Source: Liolophura sinensis | Taxonomy: Eukaryota; Mollusca; Polyplacophora; Chitonida; Chitonidae | Length of the DNA: 64,000 bases | NCBI RefSeq assembly: GCF_032854445.1 | Contig: NW_027018160.1 | Location: 1-64,000 of the forward strand | Direction of reading: 5' to 3' | Shown here: positions 40,401 through 54,200 of the stretch, piece after piece | Position numbering within the stretch: position 1 is the stretch's first letter | How the letters are laid out: the number at the start of each line of letters is the position of its first letter | The notes under the pieces: model-generated | Seen by the model: only the letters and a program-made list of their open reading frames with translations | Told to the model about the DNA's origin: nothing | Database searches by the model: none | Program-made: the position numbers and the translations under genes

Positions 40401-43400
40401 AATGTCTTTATCTACATGTTGAAAAACCACACCATTTGTATATAAAAAACACAAGGTACTTGATACAGTCTGCTGTAAAAAGTACAATTAAACACTGACC
40501 CACATCAATAAGGTGCCAAAAGATGCGCAATTGGGCCAGGCATCTCCAGCTGTTGAATAATTGCAAATTTCCTTGGTTTCCATGGAGTAAGAGCCGTTGC
40601 TGGTCACGTGATTTTCACATAAATGCTCATTCAATTGTCGCTACAGCCAAAAGTATTGGTCGGAGAGCAACGCGGTTTGCACCATTCGATTTCTCGTCAC
40701 AAAATACGTCGGATTAGCCTCTTACCAGCAGTATTGGAACAGTTTTTCCACTTTGAGATTTTTGCCTGGGCTTTTTGCTAATTAAATTCGGCTACATTTA
40801 CTATGTAATATCGCGACTGGTCATTACTATAGTCAACTTTTGATTATAAGTTATATGCCCTTCGGTAGCCCAGAAGACGTCAAATCTTTGGGCCAAGCCC
40901 ATTTAACTCATCCAGCAATTGTCTTACTTCTAAGTCGAAGACAAACTCAATGTCTTTATCTACATGTTAAAAAACCACACCATTTGTATATAAAAAACAC
41001 AAGATACTTGATACAGTCTGCTGTAAAAAGTACAATTGAACACTGACCCACATCAATAAGGTGCCAAAAGATGCGCAATTGGGCCAGGCATCTCCAGCTG
41101 TTGAAAAATTGCAAATTTCCTTGGTTTCCATGGAGTAAGAGCCGTTGTTAGGCACGTGATTTTCACATAAATGCTCATTCAATTGTAGCTACAGCCATAA
41201 GTGTTTGTCGGAGAGCAACGCGGTTTGCACCATTTGAATTCACGTCACAAAATACGTCGGATTAGCCTCTTACCAGCAGCATTGGAACAGTTTTTCCACT
41301 TTTGGATTTTTGCCTTGGCTTTTTGCTAATTAAATTCGGCTACATTTACTATGTACCATCGCGACTGGTCATTACTATATTCAACTTTTGATTATAAGTT
41401 ATGTGCCCTTCGGTAGACCAGAAGACGTCAAATCTTTGGGCCAAGCCCATTTAACTCATCCAGCAATTGTCTTACTTCTAAGTCGAAGACAAACTCAATG
41501 TCTTTATCTACATGTTGAAAAACCACACCATTTGTATATAAAAAACACAAGGTACTTGAAACAGTCTGCTGTAAAAAGTACAATTAAACACTGACCCACA
41601 TCAATAAGGTGCCAAAAGATGCGGAATTGGGCCAGGCATCTCCAGCTGTTTAAAAATTGCAAATTTCCTTGGTTTCCATGGAGTAAGAGCCGTTGCTGGG
41701 CACGTGATCTTCACATAAATGCTCATTCAATTGTCGCTACAGCCAAAAGTATTGGTCGGAGAGCAACGTGGTTTGCACCATTCGATTTCTCGTCACAAAA
41801 TACGTCTGATTAGCTTCTTACCAGCAGTATTGGAACAGTTTTTCCACTTTGGGATTTTTGCCTGGCTTTTTGCTAATTAAATTCGGCTACATTTACTATG
41901 TAATATTGCGACTGGTCATTACTATAGTCAACTTTTGATTATAAGTTATGTGCCCTTCGGTAGCCCAGAAGACGTCAAATCTTTGGGCCAAGCCCATTTA
42001 ACTCATCCAGCAATTGTCTTACTTCTAAGTCGAAAACAAACTCAATGTCTTTATCTACATGTTGAAAAACCACACCACTTGTATATAAAAAACACAAGGT
42101 ACTTGATACAGTCTGCTGTAAAAAGTACAATTAAACACTGACCCACATCAATAAGGTGCCAAAAGATGCGCAATAGGGCCAGGCATCTCCAGCTGTTGAA
42201 AAATTGCAAATTTCCTTGGTTTCCATGGAGTAAGAGCCGTTGCTGGGCACGTGATTTTCACATAAATGCTCATTCAATTGTAGCTACAGCCATAAGTGTT
42301 GGTTGGAGAGCAACGCGGTTTGCACCATTCGATTTCTCGTCACAAAATACGTCGGATTAGCCTCTTACCAGCAGCATTGGAACAGTTTTTCCACATTTGG
42401 ATTTTTGCCTGGGCTTTTTGCTAATTAAATTCGGCTAAATTTACTATGTAATATCGCGACTGGTCATTACTATATTCAACTTTTGATTATAAGTTATGTG
42501 CCCTTCGGTAGCCCAGAAGACGTCAAATCTTTGGGCCAAGCCCATTTAACTTATATAGCAATTGTCTTACTTCTAAGTCGAAGACAAACTCAATGTCTTT
42601 ATCTACATGTTGAAAAAACCACACCATTTGTATATTAAAAAACACAAGGTACTTGATACAGTCTGCTGTAAAAAGTACAATTAAACACTGACCCACATCA
42701 ATAAGGTGCCAAAAGATGCGCAATTGGGCCAGGCATCTCCAGCTGTTGAAAAATTGCAAATTTCCTTGGTTTCCATGGAGTAAGAGCCGTTGCTGGGCAC
42801 GTGATTTTCACATAAATGCTCATTCAATTGTCGCTACAGCCATAAGTGTTGGTCGGAGAGCAACGCGGTTTGCACCATTCGATTTCTTGTCACAAAATAC
42901 GTCGGATTAGCCTCTTACCAGCAGCATTGGAACAGTTTTTCCACTTTTGGATTTTTGCCTGGTCTTTTTGCTAATTAAATTCGGCTACATTTACTATGTA
43001 ATATCGCGACTGGTCATTACTATATTCAACTTTTGATTATAAGTTATGTGCCCTTCGGTAGCCCAGAAGACGTCAAATCTTTGGGCCAAGCCCATTTAAC
43101 TCATCCAGCAATTGTCTTACTTCTAAGTCGAAGACAAACTCAATGTCTTTATCTACATGTTGAAAAACCACACCATTTGTATATAAAAAACACAAGGTAC
43201 TTGATACAGTCTCCTGTAAAAAGCACAATTAAACACTGACCCACATCAATAAGGTGCCAAAAGATGCGCAATTGGGCCAGGCATCTCCAGCTGTTGAAAA
43301 ATTGCAAATTTCCTTGGTTTCCATGGAGTAAGAGCCGTTGTTAGGCACGTGATTTTCACATAAATGCTCATTCAATTGTCGCTACAGCCAAAAGTATTGG

Positions 43401-43580
43401 TCGGAGAGCAACGCGGTTTGCACCATTCGATTTCTCGTCACAAAATACGTCGGATTAGCCTCTTACCAGCAGCATTGGAACAGTTTTTCCACTTTTGGAT
43501 TTTTGCCTGGGCTTTTTGCTAATTCAATTCGGCTACATTTACTATGTAATATCGCGACTGGTCATTACTATATTCAACTT
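37451..43580 (+). repeat. Satellite monomers, mixed types
   Basis: Eleven full monomers beginning at 37558, 38106, 38653 and so on to 43033. The variants include CTACAAGTTGG (38,227), CTGGGCATAGATT (38,414), TTGAATTCACGTC in a lone copy (41,234) and TTATATAGC (42,551). Indels are frequent between about 39,090 and 40,380. No HOR period is obvious by eye. Confidence 0.75.
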
Positions 43581-46500
43581 TTGATTATAAGTTATGTGCC
43601 CTTCGGTAGCCCAGAAGACGTCAAATCTTTGGGCCAAGCCCATTTAACTCATCCAGCAATTGTCTTACTTCTAAGTCGAAGACAAACTCAATGTCTTTAT
43701 CTACATGTTGAAAAACCACACCATTTGTATATAAAAAACACAAGGTACTTGATACAGTCTGCTGTAAAAAGCACAATTAAACACTGACCCATATCAATAA
43801 GGTGCCAAAAGATGCGCAATTGGGCCAGGCATCTCCAGCTGTTGAAAAATTGCACATTTCCTTGGTTTCCATGGAGTAAGAGCCGTTGTTAGGCACGTGA
43901 TTTTCACATAAATGCTCATTCAATTGTAGCTACAGCCATAAGTGTTGGTCGGAGAGCAACGCGGTTTGCACCATTCGATTTCTCGTCACAAAATACTTCG
44001 GATTAGCCTCTTACCAGCAGCATTGGAACAGTTTTTCCACTTTGGGATTTTTGCCTGGGCTTTTTGCTAATTAAATTCGGCTACATTTACTATGTAATAT
44101 CGCGACTGGTCATTACTATATTCAACTTTTGATTATAGGTTATGTGCCCTTCGGTAGCCCAGAAGACGTCAAATCTTTGGGCCAAGCCCATTTAACTCAT
44201 CCAGCAATTGTCTTACTTCTAAGTCGAAGACAAACTCAATGTCTTTATCTACATGTTGAAAAACCACACCATTTGTATATAAAAACAATAAGGTATTTGA
44301 TACAGTCTGCTGTAAAAAGTACAATTAAACACTGACTCACATCAATAAGGTGCCAAAAGATGCGCAATTGGGCCAGGCATCTGCAGCTGTTGAAAAATTG
44401 CAAATTTCCTTGGTTTCCATGGAGTAAGAGCCGTTGCTGGTCACGTGATTTTCACACAAATGCTCATTCAATTGTCGCTACAGCCAAAAGTATTGGTCGG
44501 AGAGCAACGCGGTTTGCACCATTCGATTTCTCGTCACAAAATACGTCGGATTAGCCTCTTACCAGCAGCATTGGAACAGTTTTTCCACTTTTGGATTTTT
44601 GCCTGGGCTTTTTGCTAATTCAATTCGGCTACATTTACTATGTAATATCGCGACTGGTCATTACTATATTCAACTTTTGATTATAAGTTATGTGCCCTTC
44701 GGTAGCCCAGAAGACGTCAAATCTTTGGGCCAAGCCCATTTAACTCATCCAGCAATTGTCTTACTTCTAAGTCGAAGACAAACTCAATGTCTTTATCTAC
44801 ATGTTGAAAAACCACACCATTTGTATATAAAAAACACAAGGTATTTAATACAGTCTGCTGTAAAAAGTACAATTAAACACTGACCCACATCAATAAGGTG
44901 CCAAAAGATGCGCAATTGGGCCAGGCATCTCCAGCTGTTGAAAAATTGCAAATTTCCTTGGTTTCCATGGAGTAAGAGCCGTTGTTAGGCACGTGATTTT
45001 CACATAAATGCTCATTCAATTGTAGCTACAGCCATAAGTGTTGGTCGGAGAGCAACGCGGTTTGCACCATTCGATTTCTCGTCACAAAATACTTCGGATT
45101 AGCCTCTTACCAGCAGCATTGGAACAGTTTTTCCACTTTGGGATTTTTGCCTGGGCTTTTTGCTAATTAAATTCGGCTACATTTACTATGTAATATTGCG
45201 ACTGGTCATTACTATATTCAACTTTTGATTATAGGTTATGTGCCCTTCGGTAGCCCAGAAGACGTCAAATCTTTGGGCCAAGCCCATTTAACTCATCCAG
45301 CAATTGTCTTACTTCTAAGTCGAAGACAAACTCAATGTCTTTATCTACATGTTGAAAAACCACACCATTTGTATATAAAAACAACAAGGTATTTGATACA
45401 GTCTGCTGTAAAAAGTACAATTAAACACTGACTCACATCAATAAGGTGCCAAAAGATGCGCAATTGGGCCAGGCATCTCCAGCTGTTGAAAAATTGCAAA
45501 TTTCCTTGGTTTCCATGGAGTAAGAGCCGTTGCTGGTCACGTGATTTTCACATAAATGCTCATTCAATTGTTGCTACAGCCAAAAGTATTGGTCGGAGAG
45601 CAACGCGGTTTGCACCATTCGATTTCTCGTCACAAAATACGTCGGATTAGCCTCTTACCAGCAGCATTGGAACAGTTTTTCCACTTTTGGATTTTTGCCT
45701 GGGCTTTTTGCTAATTCAATTCGGCTACATTTACTATGTAATATCGCGACTGGTCATTACTATATTCAACTTTTGATTATAAGTTATGTGCCCTTCGGTA
45801 GCCCAGAAGACGTCAAATCTTTGGGCCAAGCCCATTTAACTCATCCAGCAATTGTCTTACTTCTAAGTCGAAGACAAACTCAATGTCTTTATCTACATGT
45901 TGAAAAACCACACCATTTGTATATAAAAAACACAAGGTATTTAATACAGTCTGCTGTAAAAAGTACAATTAAACACTGACCCACATCAATAAGGTGCCAA
46001 AAGATGCGCAATTGGGCCAGGCATCTCCAGCTGTTGAAAAATTGCAAATTTCCTTGGTTTCCATGGAGTAAGAGCCGTTGTTAGGCACGTGATTTTCACA
46101 TAAATGCTCATTCAATTGTAGCTACAGCCATAAGTGTTGGTCGGAGAGCAACGCGGTTTGCACCATTCGATTTCTCGTCACAAAATACTTCGGATTAGCC
46201 TCTTACCAGCAGCATTGGAACAGTTTTTCCACTTTGGGATTTTTGCCTGGGCTTTTTGCTAATTAAATTCGGCTACATTTACTATGTAATATTGCGACTG
46301 GTCATTACTATATTCAACTTTTGATTATAGGTTATGTGCCCTTCGGTAGCCCAGAAGACGTCAAATCTTTGGGCCAAGCCCATTTAACTCATCCAGCAAT
46401 TGTCTTACTTCTAAGTCGAAGACAAACTCAATGTCTTTATCTACATGTTGAAAAACCACACCATTTGTATATAAAAACAACAAGGTATTTGATACAGTCT

Positions 46501-49500
46501 GCTGTAAAAAGTACAATTAAACACTGACTCACATCAATAAGGTGCCAAAAGATGCGCAATTGGGCCAGGCATCTCCAGCTGTTGAAAAATTGCAAATTTC
46601 CTTGGTTTCCATGGAGTAAGAGCCGTTGCTGGTCACGTGATTTTCACATAAATGCTCATTCAATTGTTGCTACAGCCAAAAGTATTGGTCGGAGAGCAAC
46701 GCGGTTTGCACCATTCGATTTCTCGTCACAAAATACGTCGGATTAGCCTCTTACCAGCAGCATTGGAACAGTTTTTCCACTTTTGGATTTTTGCCTGGGC
46801 TTTTTGCTAATTCAATTCGGCTACATTTACTATGTAATATCGCGACTGGTCATTACTATATTCAACTTTTGATTATAAGTTATGTGCCCTTCGGTAGCCC
46901 AGAAGACGTCAAATCTTTGGGCCAAGCCCATTTAACTCATCCAGCAATTGTCTTACTTCTAAGTCGAAGACAAACTCAATGTCTTTATCTACATGTTGAA
47001 AAACCACACCATTTGTATATAAAAAACACAAGGTACTTGATACAGTCTGCTGTAAAAAGTACAATTAAACACTGACCCACATCAATAAGGTGCCAAAAGA
47101 TGCGCAATTGGGCCAGGCATCTCCAGCTGTTAAAAAATTGCAAATTTCCTTGGTTTCCATGGAGTAAGAGCCGTTGTTAGGCACGTGATTTTCACATAAA
47201 TGCTCATTCAATTGTCGCTACAGCCATAAGTATTGGTCGGAGAGCAACGCAGTTTGCACCATTCGATTTCTCGTCACAAAATACGTCGGATTAGCCTCTT
47301 ACCAGCAGCATTGGAACAGTTTTACCACTTTTGGATTTTTGCTTTTTGCTTTTTGCTAATTAAATTCGGCTACATTTACTATGTAATATCGCGACTGGTC
47401 ATTACTATATTCAACTTTTGATTATAAGTTATGTGCCCTTCGGTAGCCCAGAAGACGTCAAATCTTTGGGCCAAGCCCATTTAACTCATCCAGCAATTGT
47501 CTTACTTCTAAGTCGAAGACAAACTCAATGTCTTTATCTACATGTTGAAAAACCACACCATTTGTATATAAAAAACACAAGGTACTTGATACAGTCTGCT
47601 GTAAAAAGTACAATTAAACACTGACCCACATCAATAAGGTGCCAAAAGATGCGCAATTGGGCCAGGCATCTCCAGCTGTTGAAAAATTGCAAATTTCCTT
47701 GGTTTCCATGGAGTAAGAGCCGTTGTTAGGCACGTGATTTTCACATAAATGCTCATTCAATTGTCGCTACAGCCAAAAGTATTGGTCGGAGAGCAACGCG
47801 GTTTGCACCATTCGATTTCTCGTCACAAAATACGTCGGATTAGCCTCTTACCAGCAGCACTGGAACAGTTTTTCCACTTTTGGATTTTTGCCTGGGCTTT
47901 TTGCTAATTCAATTCGGCTACATTTACTATGTAATATCGCGACTGGTCATTACTATATTCAACTTTTGATTATAAGTTATGTGCCCTTCGGTAGCCCAGA
48001 AGACGTCAAATCTTTGGGCCAAGCTTATTTAACTCATCCAGCAATTGTCTTACTTCTAAGTCGAAAACAAACTCAATGTCTTTATCTACATGTTGAAAAA
48101 CCACACCATTTGTATATAAAAAACACAAGGTACTTGATACAGTCTGCTGTAAAAAGTACAATTAAACACTGACCCACATCAAAAAGGTCCTAAAAGATGC
48201 GCAATTGGGCCAGGCATCTCCAGCTGTTGAAAAATTGCAAATTTCCTTGGTTTCCATGGAGTAAGAGCCGTTGTTAGGCACGTGATTTTCACATAAATGC
48301 TCATTCAATTGTAGCTACAGCCATAAGTGTTGGTCGGAGAGCAACGCGGTTTGCACCATTCGATTTCTCGTCACAAAATACTTCGGATTAGCCTCTTACC
48401 AGCAGCATTGGAACAGTTTTTCCACTTTGGGATTTTTGCCTGGGCTTTTTGCTAATTAAATTCGGCTACATTTACTATGTAATATTGCGACTGGTCATTA
48501 CTATATTCAACTTTTGATTATAGGTTATGTGCCCTTCGGTAGCCCAGAAGACGTCAAATCTTTGGGCCAAGCCCATTTAACTCATCCAGCAATTGTCTTA
48601 CTTCTAAGTCGAAGACAAACTCAATGTCTTTATCTACATGTTGAAAAACCACACCATTTGTATATAAAAACAACAAGGTATTTGATACAGTCTGCTGTAA
48701 AAAGTACAATTAAACACTGACTCACATCAATAAGGTGCCAAAAGATGCGCAATTGGGCCAGGCATCTCCAGCTGTTAAAAAATTGCAAATTTCCTTGGTT
48801 TCCATGGAGTAAGAGCCGTTGCTGGTCACGTGATTTTCACATAAATGCTCATTCAATTGTCGCTACAGCCAAAAGTATTGGTCGGAGAGCAACGCGGTTT
48901 GCACCATTCGATTTCTCGTCACAAAATACGTCGGATTAGCCTCTTACCAGCAGCATTGGAACAGTTTTTCCACTTTTGGATTTTTGCCTGGGCTTTTTGC
49001 TAATTCAATTCGGCTACATTTACTATGTAATATCGCGACTGGTCATTACTATATTCAACTTTTGATTATAAGTTATGTGCCCTTCGGTAGCCCAGAAGAC
49101 GTCAAATCTTTGGGCCAAGCCCATTTAACTCATCCAGCAATTGTCTTACTTCTAAGTCGAAGACAAACTCAATGTCTTTATCTACATGTTGAAAAACCAC
49201 ACCATTTGTATATAAAAAACACAAGGTACTTGATACAGTCTGCTGTAAAAAGTACAATTAAACACTGACCCACATCAATAAGGTGCCAAAAGATGCGCAA
49301 TTGGGCCAGGCATCTCCAGCTGTTAAAAAATTGCAAATTTCCTTGGTTTCCATGGAGTAAGAGCCGTTGTTAGGCACGTGATTTTCACATAAATGCTCAT
49401 TCAATTGTAGCTACAGCCATAAGTATTGGTCGGAGAGCAACGCAGTTTGCACCATTCGATTTCTCGTCACAAAATACGTCGGATTAGCCTCTTACCAGCA

Positions 49501-49603
49501 GCATTGGAACAGTTTTACCACTTTTGGATTTTTGCTTTTTGCTAATTAAATTCGGCTACATTTACTATGTAATATCGCGACTGGTCATTACTATATTCAA
49601 CTT
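43581..49603 (+). repeat. Higher-order repeat block F: dimer (1096 bp), at least three tandem copies plus one displaced copy
   Basis: Alternating units carry ATTATAGGTTATG (44,134; 45,230; 46,326; 48,519) followed by CTGACTCACATC (44,332; 45,428; 46,524; 48,717), preceded by AATACTTCGG (43,991; 45,087; 46,183; 48,376). The spacing is 1096 bp, then 2193 bp, so one dimer copy is offset by two extra monomers (46869-48513). GGTATTTAATAC marks the partner unit at 44,841 and 45,937. The partner units contain TAATTCAATTCGG. The copies are nearly identical, which indicates recent amplification. Confidence 0.85.
47336..47356 (+). repeat. TTTTTGC x3 microrepeat inside a monomer
   Basis: The usual ATTTTTGCCTGGGCTTTTTGC is replaced by three exact copies of TTTTTGC. 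The related unit ending near 49,542 has only two copies (49,529-49,542), and its monomer is correspondingly short (542 bp against 549). This is a small replication-slippage locus. Confidence 0.8.
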
Positions 49604-52600
49604 TTGATTATAAGTTATGTGCCCTTCGGTAGCCCAGAAGACGTCAAATCTTTGGGCCAAGCTTATTTAACTCATCCAGCAATTGTCTTACTTCTAAGTC
49701 AAAAACAAACTCAATGTCTTTATCTACATGTTGAAAAACCACACCATTTGTATATAAAAAACACAAGGTACTTGATACAGTCTGCTGTAAAAAGTACAAT
49801 TAAACACTGACCCACATCAAAAAGGTCCTAAAAGATGCGCAATTGGGCCAGGCATCTCCAGCTGTTGAAAAATTGCAAATTTCCTTGGTTTCCATGGAGT
49901 AAGAGCCGTTGCTGGGCACGTGATTTTCACATAAATGCTCATTCAATTGTCGCTACAGCCAAAAGTATTGGTCGGAGAGCAACGCGGTTTGCACCATTCG
50001 ATTTCTCGTCACAAAATACGTCGGATTAGCCTCTTACCAGCAACATTGGAACAGTTTTTCCACTCTTGGATTTTTGCCTGGGCTTTTTGCTAATTAAATT
50101 CGGCTACATTTACTATGTAATATCGCGACTGGTCATTACTATATTCAACTTTTGATTATAAGTTATGTGCCCTTCGGTAGCCCAGAAGACGCCAAATCTT
50201 TGGGCCAAGCCCATTTAACTCATCCAGCAATTGTCTTACTTCTAAGTCGAAGACAAACTCAATGTCTTTATCTACATGTTGAAAAACCACACCATTTGTA
50301 TATAAAAAACACAAGGTACTTGATACAGTCTGCTGTAAAAAGTACAATTAAACACTGACCCACATCAATAAGGTGCCAAAAGATGTGCAATTGGGCCAGG
50401 CATCTCCAGCTGTTGAAAAATTGCAAATTTCCTTGGTTTCCATGGAGTAAGAGCCGTTGTTAGGCACGTGATTTTCACATAAATGCTCATTCAATTGTAG
50501 CTACAGCCATAAGTGTTGGTCGGAGAGCAACGCGGTTTGCACCATTCGATTTCTCGTCACAAAATACGTCGGATTAGCCTCTTACCAGCAGCATTGGAAC
50601 AGTTTTACCACTTTTGGATTTTTGCTTGGGCTTTTTGCTAATTAAATTCGGCTACATTTACTATGTAATATCGCGACTGGTCATTACTATATTCAACTTT
50701 TGATTATAAGTTATGTGCCCTTCGGTAGCCCAGAAGACGTCAAATCTTTGGGCCAAGCCCATTTAACTCATCCAGCAATTGTCTTACTTCTAAGTCGAAG
50801 ACAAACTCAATGTCTTTATCTACATGTTGAAAAACCACACCATTTGTATATAAAAAACACAAGGTACTTGATACAGTCTGCTGTAAAAAGTACAATTAAA
50901 CACTGACCCACATCAATAAGGTGCCAAAAGATGCGCAATTGGGCCAGGCATCTCCAGCTGTTAAAAAATTGCAAATTTCCTTGGTTTCCATGGAGTAAGA
51001 GCCGTTGTTAGGCACGTGATTTTCACATAAATGCTCATTCAATTGTCGCTACAGCCAAAAGTATTGGGCGGAGAGCAACGCCGTTTGCACCATTCGATTT
51101 CTCGTCACAAAATACGTCGGATTAGCCTCTTACCAGCAGCATTGGAACAGTTTTTCCACTTTGGGATTTTTGCTTGGGCTTTTTGCTAATTAAATTCCGC
51201 TACATTTACTATGTAATATCGCGACTGGTCATTACTATATTCAACTTTTGATTATAAGTTATGTGCCCTTCGGTAGCCCAGAAGACGTCAAATCTTTGGG
51301 CCAAGCCCATTTAACTCATCCAGCAATTGTCTTACTTCTAAGTCGAAGACAAACTCAATGTCTTTATCTACATGTTGAAAAACCACACCATTTGTATATA
51401 AAAAACACAAGGTATTTGATACAGTCTGCTGTAAAAAGTACAATTAAACACTGACCCACATCAATAAGGTGCCAAAAGATGCGCAATTGGGCCAGGCATC
51501 TCCAGCTGTTGAAAAATTGCAAATTTCCTTGGTTTCCATGGAGTAAGAGCCGTTGTTAGGCACGTGATTTTCACATAAATGCTCATTCAATTGTCGCTAC
51601 AGCCAAAAGTATTGGTCGGAGAGCAACGCGGTTTGCACCATTCGATTTCTCGTCACAAAATACGTCGGATTAGCCTCTTACCAGCAGCATTGGAACAGTT
51701 TTTCCACTTTTGGATTTTTGCCTGGGCTTTTTGCTAATTCAATTCGGCTACATTTACTATGTAATATCGCGACTGGTCATTACTATATTCAACTTTTGAT
51801 TATAAGTTATGTGCCCTTCGGTAGCCCAGAAGACGTCAAATCTTTGGGCCAAGCCCATTTAACTCATCCAGCAATTGTCTTACTTCTAAGTCGAAGACAA
51901 ACTCAATGTCTTTATCTACATGTTGAAAAACCACACCATTTGTATATAAAAAACACAAGGTACTTGATACAGTCTGCTGTAAAAAGTACAATTAAACACT
52001 GACCCACATCAATAAGGTGCCAAAAGATGCGCAATTGGGCCAGGCATCTCCAGCTGTTGAAAAATTGCAAATTTCCTTGGTTTCCATGGAGTAAGAGCCG
52101 TTGTTAGGCACGTGATTTTCACATAAATGCTCATTCAATTGTCGCTACAGCCAAAAGTATTGGTCGGAGAGCAACGCGGTTTGCACCATTCGATTTCTCG
52201 TCACAAAATACGTCGGATTAGCCTCTTACCAGCAGCATTGGAACAGTTTTTCCACTTTTGGATTTTTGCCTGGGCTTTTTGCTAATTCAATTCGGCTACA
52301 TTTACTATGTAATATCGCGACTGGTCATTACTATATTCAACTTTTGATTATAAGTTATGTGCCCTTCGGTAGCCCAGAAGACGTCAAATCTTTGGGCCAA
52401 GCCCATTTAACTCATCCAGCAATTGTCTTACTTCTAAGTCGAAGACAAACTCAATGTCTTTATCTACATGTTGAAAAACCACACCATTTGTATATAAAAA
52501 ACACAAGGTACTTGATACAGTCTGCTGTAAAAAGTACAATTAAACACTGACCCACATCAAAAAGGTCCTAAAAGATGCGCAATTGGGCCAGGCATCTCCA

Positions 52601-54200
52601 GCTGTTGAAAAATTGCAAATTTCCTTGGTTTCCATGGAGTAAGAGCCGTTGCTGGGCACGTGATTTTCACATAAATGCTCATTCAATTGTCGCTACAGCC
52701 AAAAGTATTGGTCGGAGAGCAACGCGGTTTGCACCATTCGATTTCTCGTCACAAAATACGTCGGATTAGCCTCTTACCAGCAACATTGGAACAGTTTTTC
52801 CACTCTTGGATTTTTGCCTGGGCTTTTTGCTAATTAAATTCGGCTACATTTACTATGTAATATCGCGACTGGTCATTACTATATTCAACTTTTGATTATA
52901 AGTTATGTGCCCTTCGGTAGCCCAGAAGACGCCAAATCTTTGGGCCAAGCCCATTTAACTCATCCAGCAATTGTCTTACTTCTAAGTCGAAGACAAACTC
53001 AATGTCTTTATCTACATGTTGAAAAACCACACCATTTGTATATAAAAAACACAAGGTACTTGATACAGTCTGCTGTAAAAAGTACAATTAAACACTGACC
53101 CACATCAATAAGGTGCCAAAAGATGTGCAATTGGGCCAGGCATCTCCAGCTGTTGAAAAATTGCAAATTTCCTTGGTTTCCATGGAGTAAGAGCCGTTGT
53201 TAGGCACGTGATTTTCACATAAATGCTCATTCAATTGTAGCTACAGCCATAAGTGTTGGTCGGAGAGCAACGCGGTTTGCACCATTCGATTTCTCGTCAC
53301 AAAATACGTCGGATTAGCCTCTTACCAGCAGCATTGGAACAGTTTTACCACTTTTGGATTTTTGCTTGGGCTTTTTGCTAATTAAATTCGGCTACATTTA
53401 CTATGTAATATCGCGACTGGTCATTACTATATTCAACTTTTGATTATAAGTTATGTGCCCTTCGGTAGCCCAGAAGACGTCAAATCTTTGGGCCAAGCCC
53501 ATTTAACTCATCCAGCAATTGTCTTACTTCTAAGTCGAAGACAAACTCAATGTCTTTATCTACATGTTGAAAAACCACACCATTTGTATATAAAAAACAC
53601 AAGGTACTTGATACAGTCTGCTGTAAAAAGTACAATTAAACACTGACCCACATCAATAAGGTGCCAAAAGATGCGCAATTGGGCCAGGCATCTCCAGCTG
53701 TTAAAAAATTGCAAATTTCCTTGGTTTCCATGGAGTAAGAGCCGTTGTTAGGCACGTGATTTTCACATAAATGCTCATTCAATTGTCGCTACAGCCAAAA
53801 GTATTGGGCGGAGAGCAACGCCGTTTGCACCATTCGATTTCTCGTCACAAAATACGTCGGATTAGCCTCTTACCAGCAGCATTGGAACAGTTTTTCCACT
53901 TTGGGATTTTTGCTTGGGCTTTTTGCTAATTAAATTCCGCTACATTTACTATGTAATATCGCGACTGGTCATTACTATATTCAACTTTTGATTATAAGTT
54001 ATGTGCCCTTCGGTAGCCCAGAAGACGTCAAATCTTTGGGCCAAGCCCATTTAACTCATCCAGCAATTGTCTTACTTCTAAGTCGAAGACAAACTCAATG
54101 TCTTTATCTACATGTTGAAAAACCACACCATTTGTATATAAAAAAACACAAGGTATTTGATACAGTCTGCTGTAAAAAGTACAATTAAACACTGACCCAC
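49604..54200 (+). repeat. Higher-order repeat block G: pentamer (2740 bp)
   Basis: The segment from about 49,815 to 51,390 recurs at about 52,555-54,130. Paired marks are CATCAAAAAGGTCCTAAAAG (49,816 and 52,556), CAACATTGGAACAG (50,041 and 52,781), CACTCTTGG (50,062 and 52,802), GACGCCAAATC (50,188 and 52,928), GATGTGCAATTGG (50,382 and 53,122), GTATTGGGCGG (51,061 and 53,801) and AAATTCCGC (51,192 and 53,932). AAAAAGGTCCTA also occurs at 48,182, three monomers before the first copy. The two units between, 51796 and 52344, are near-identical neighbours up to about 52,555. Confidence 0.88.
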
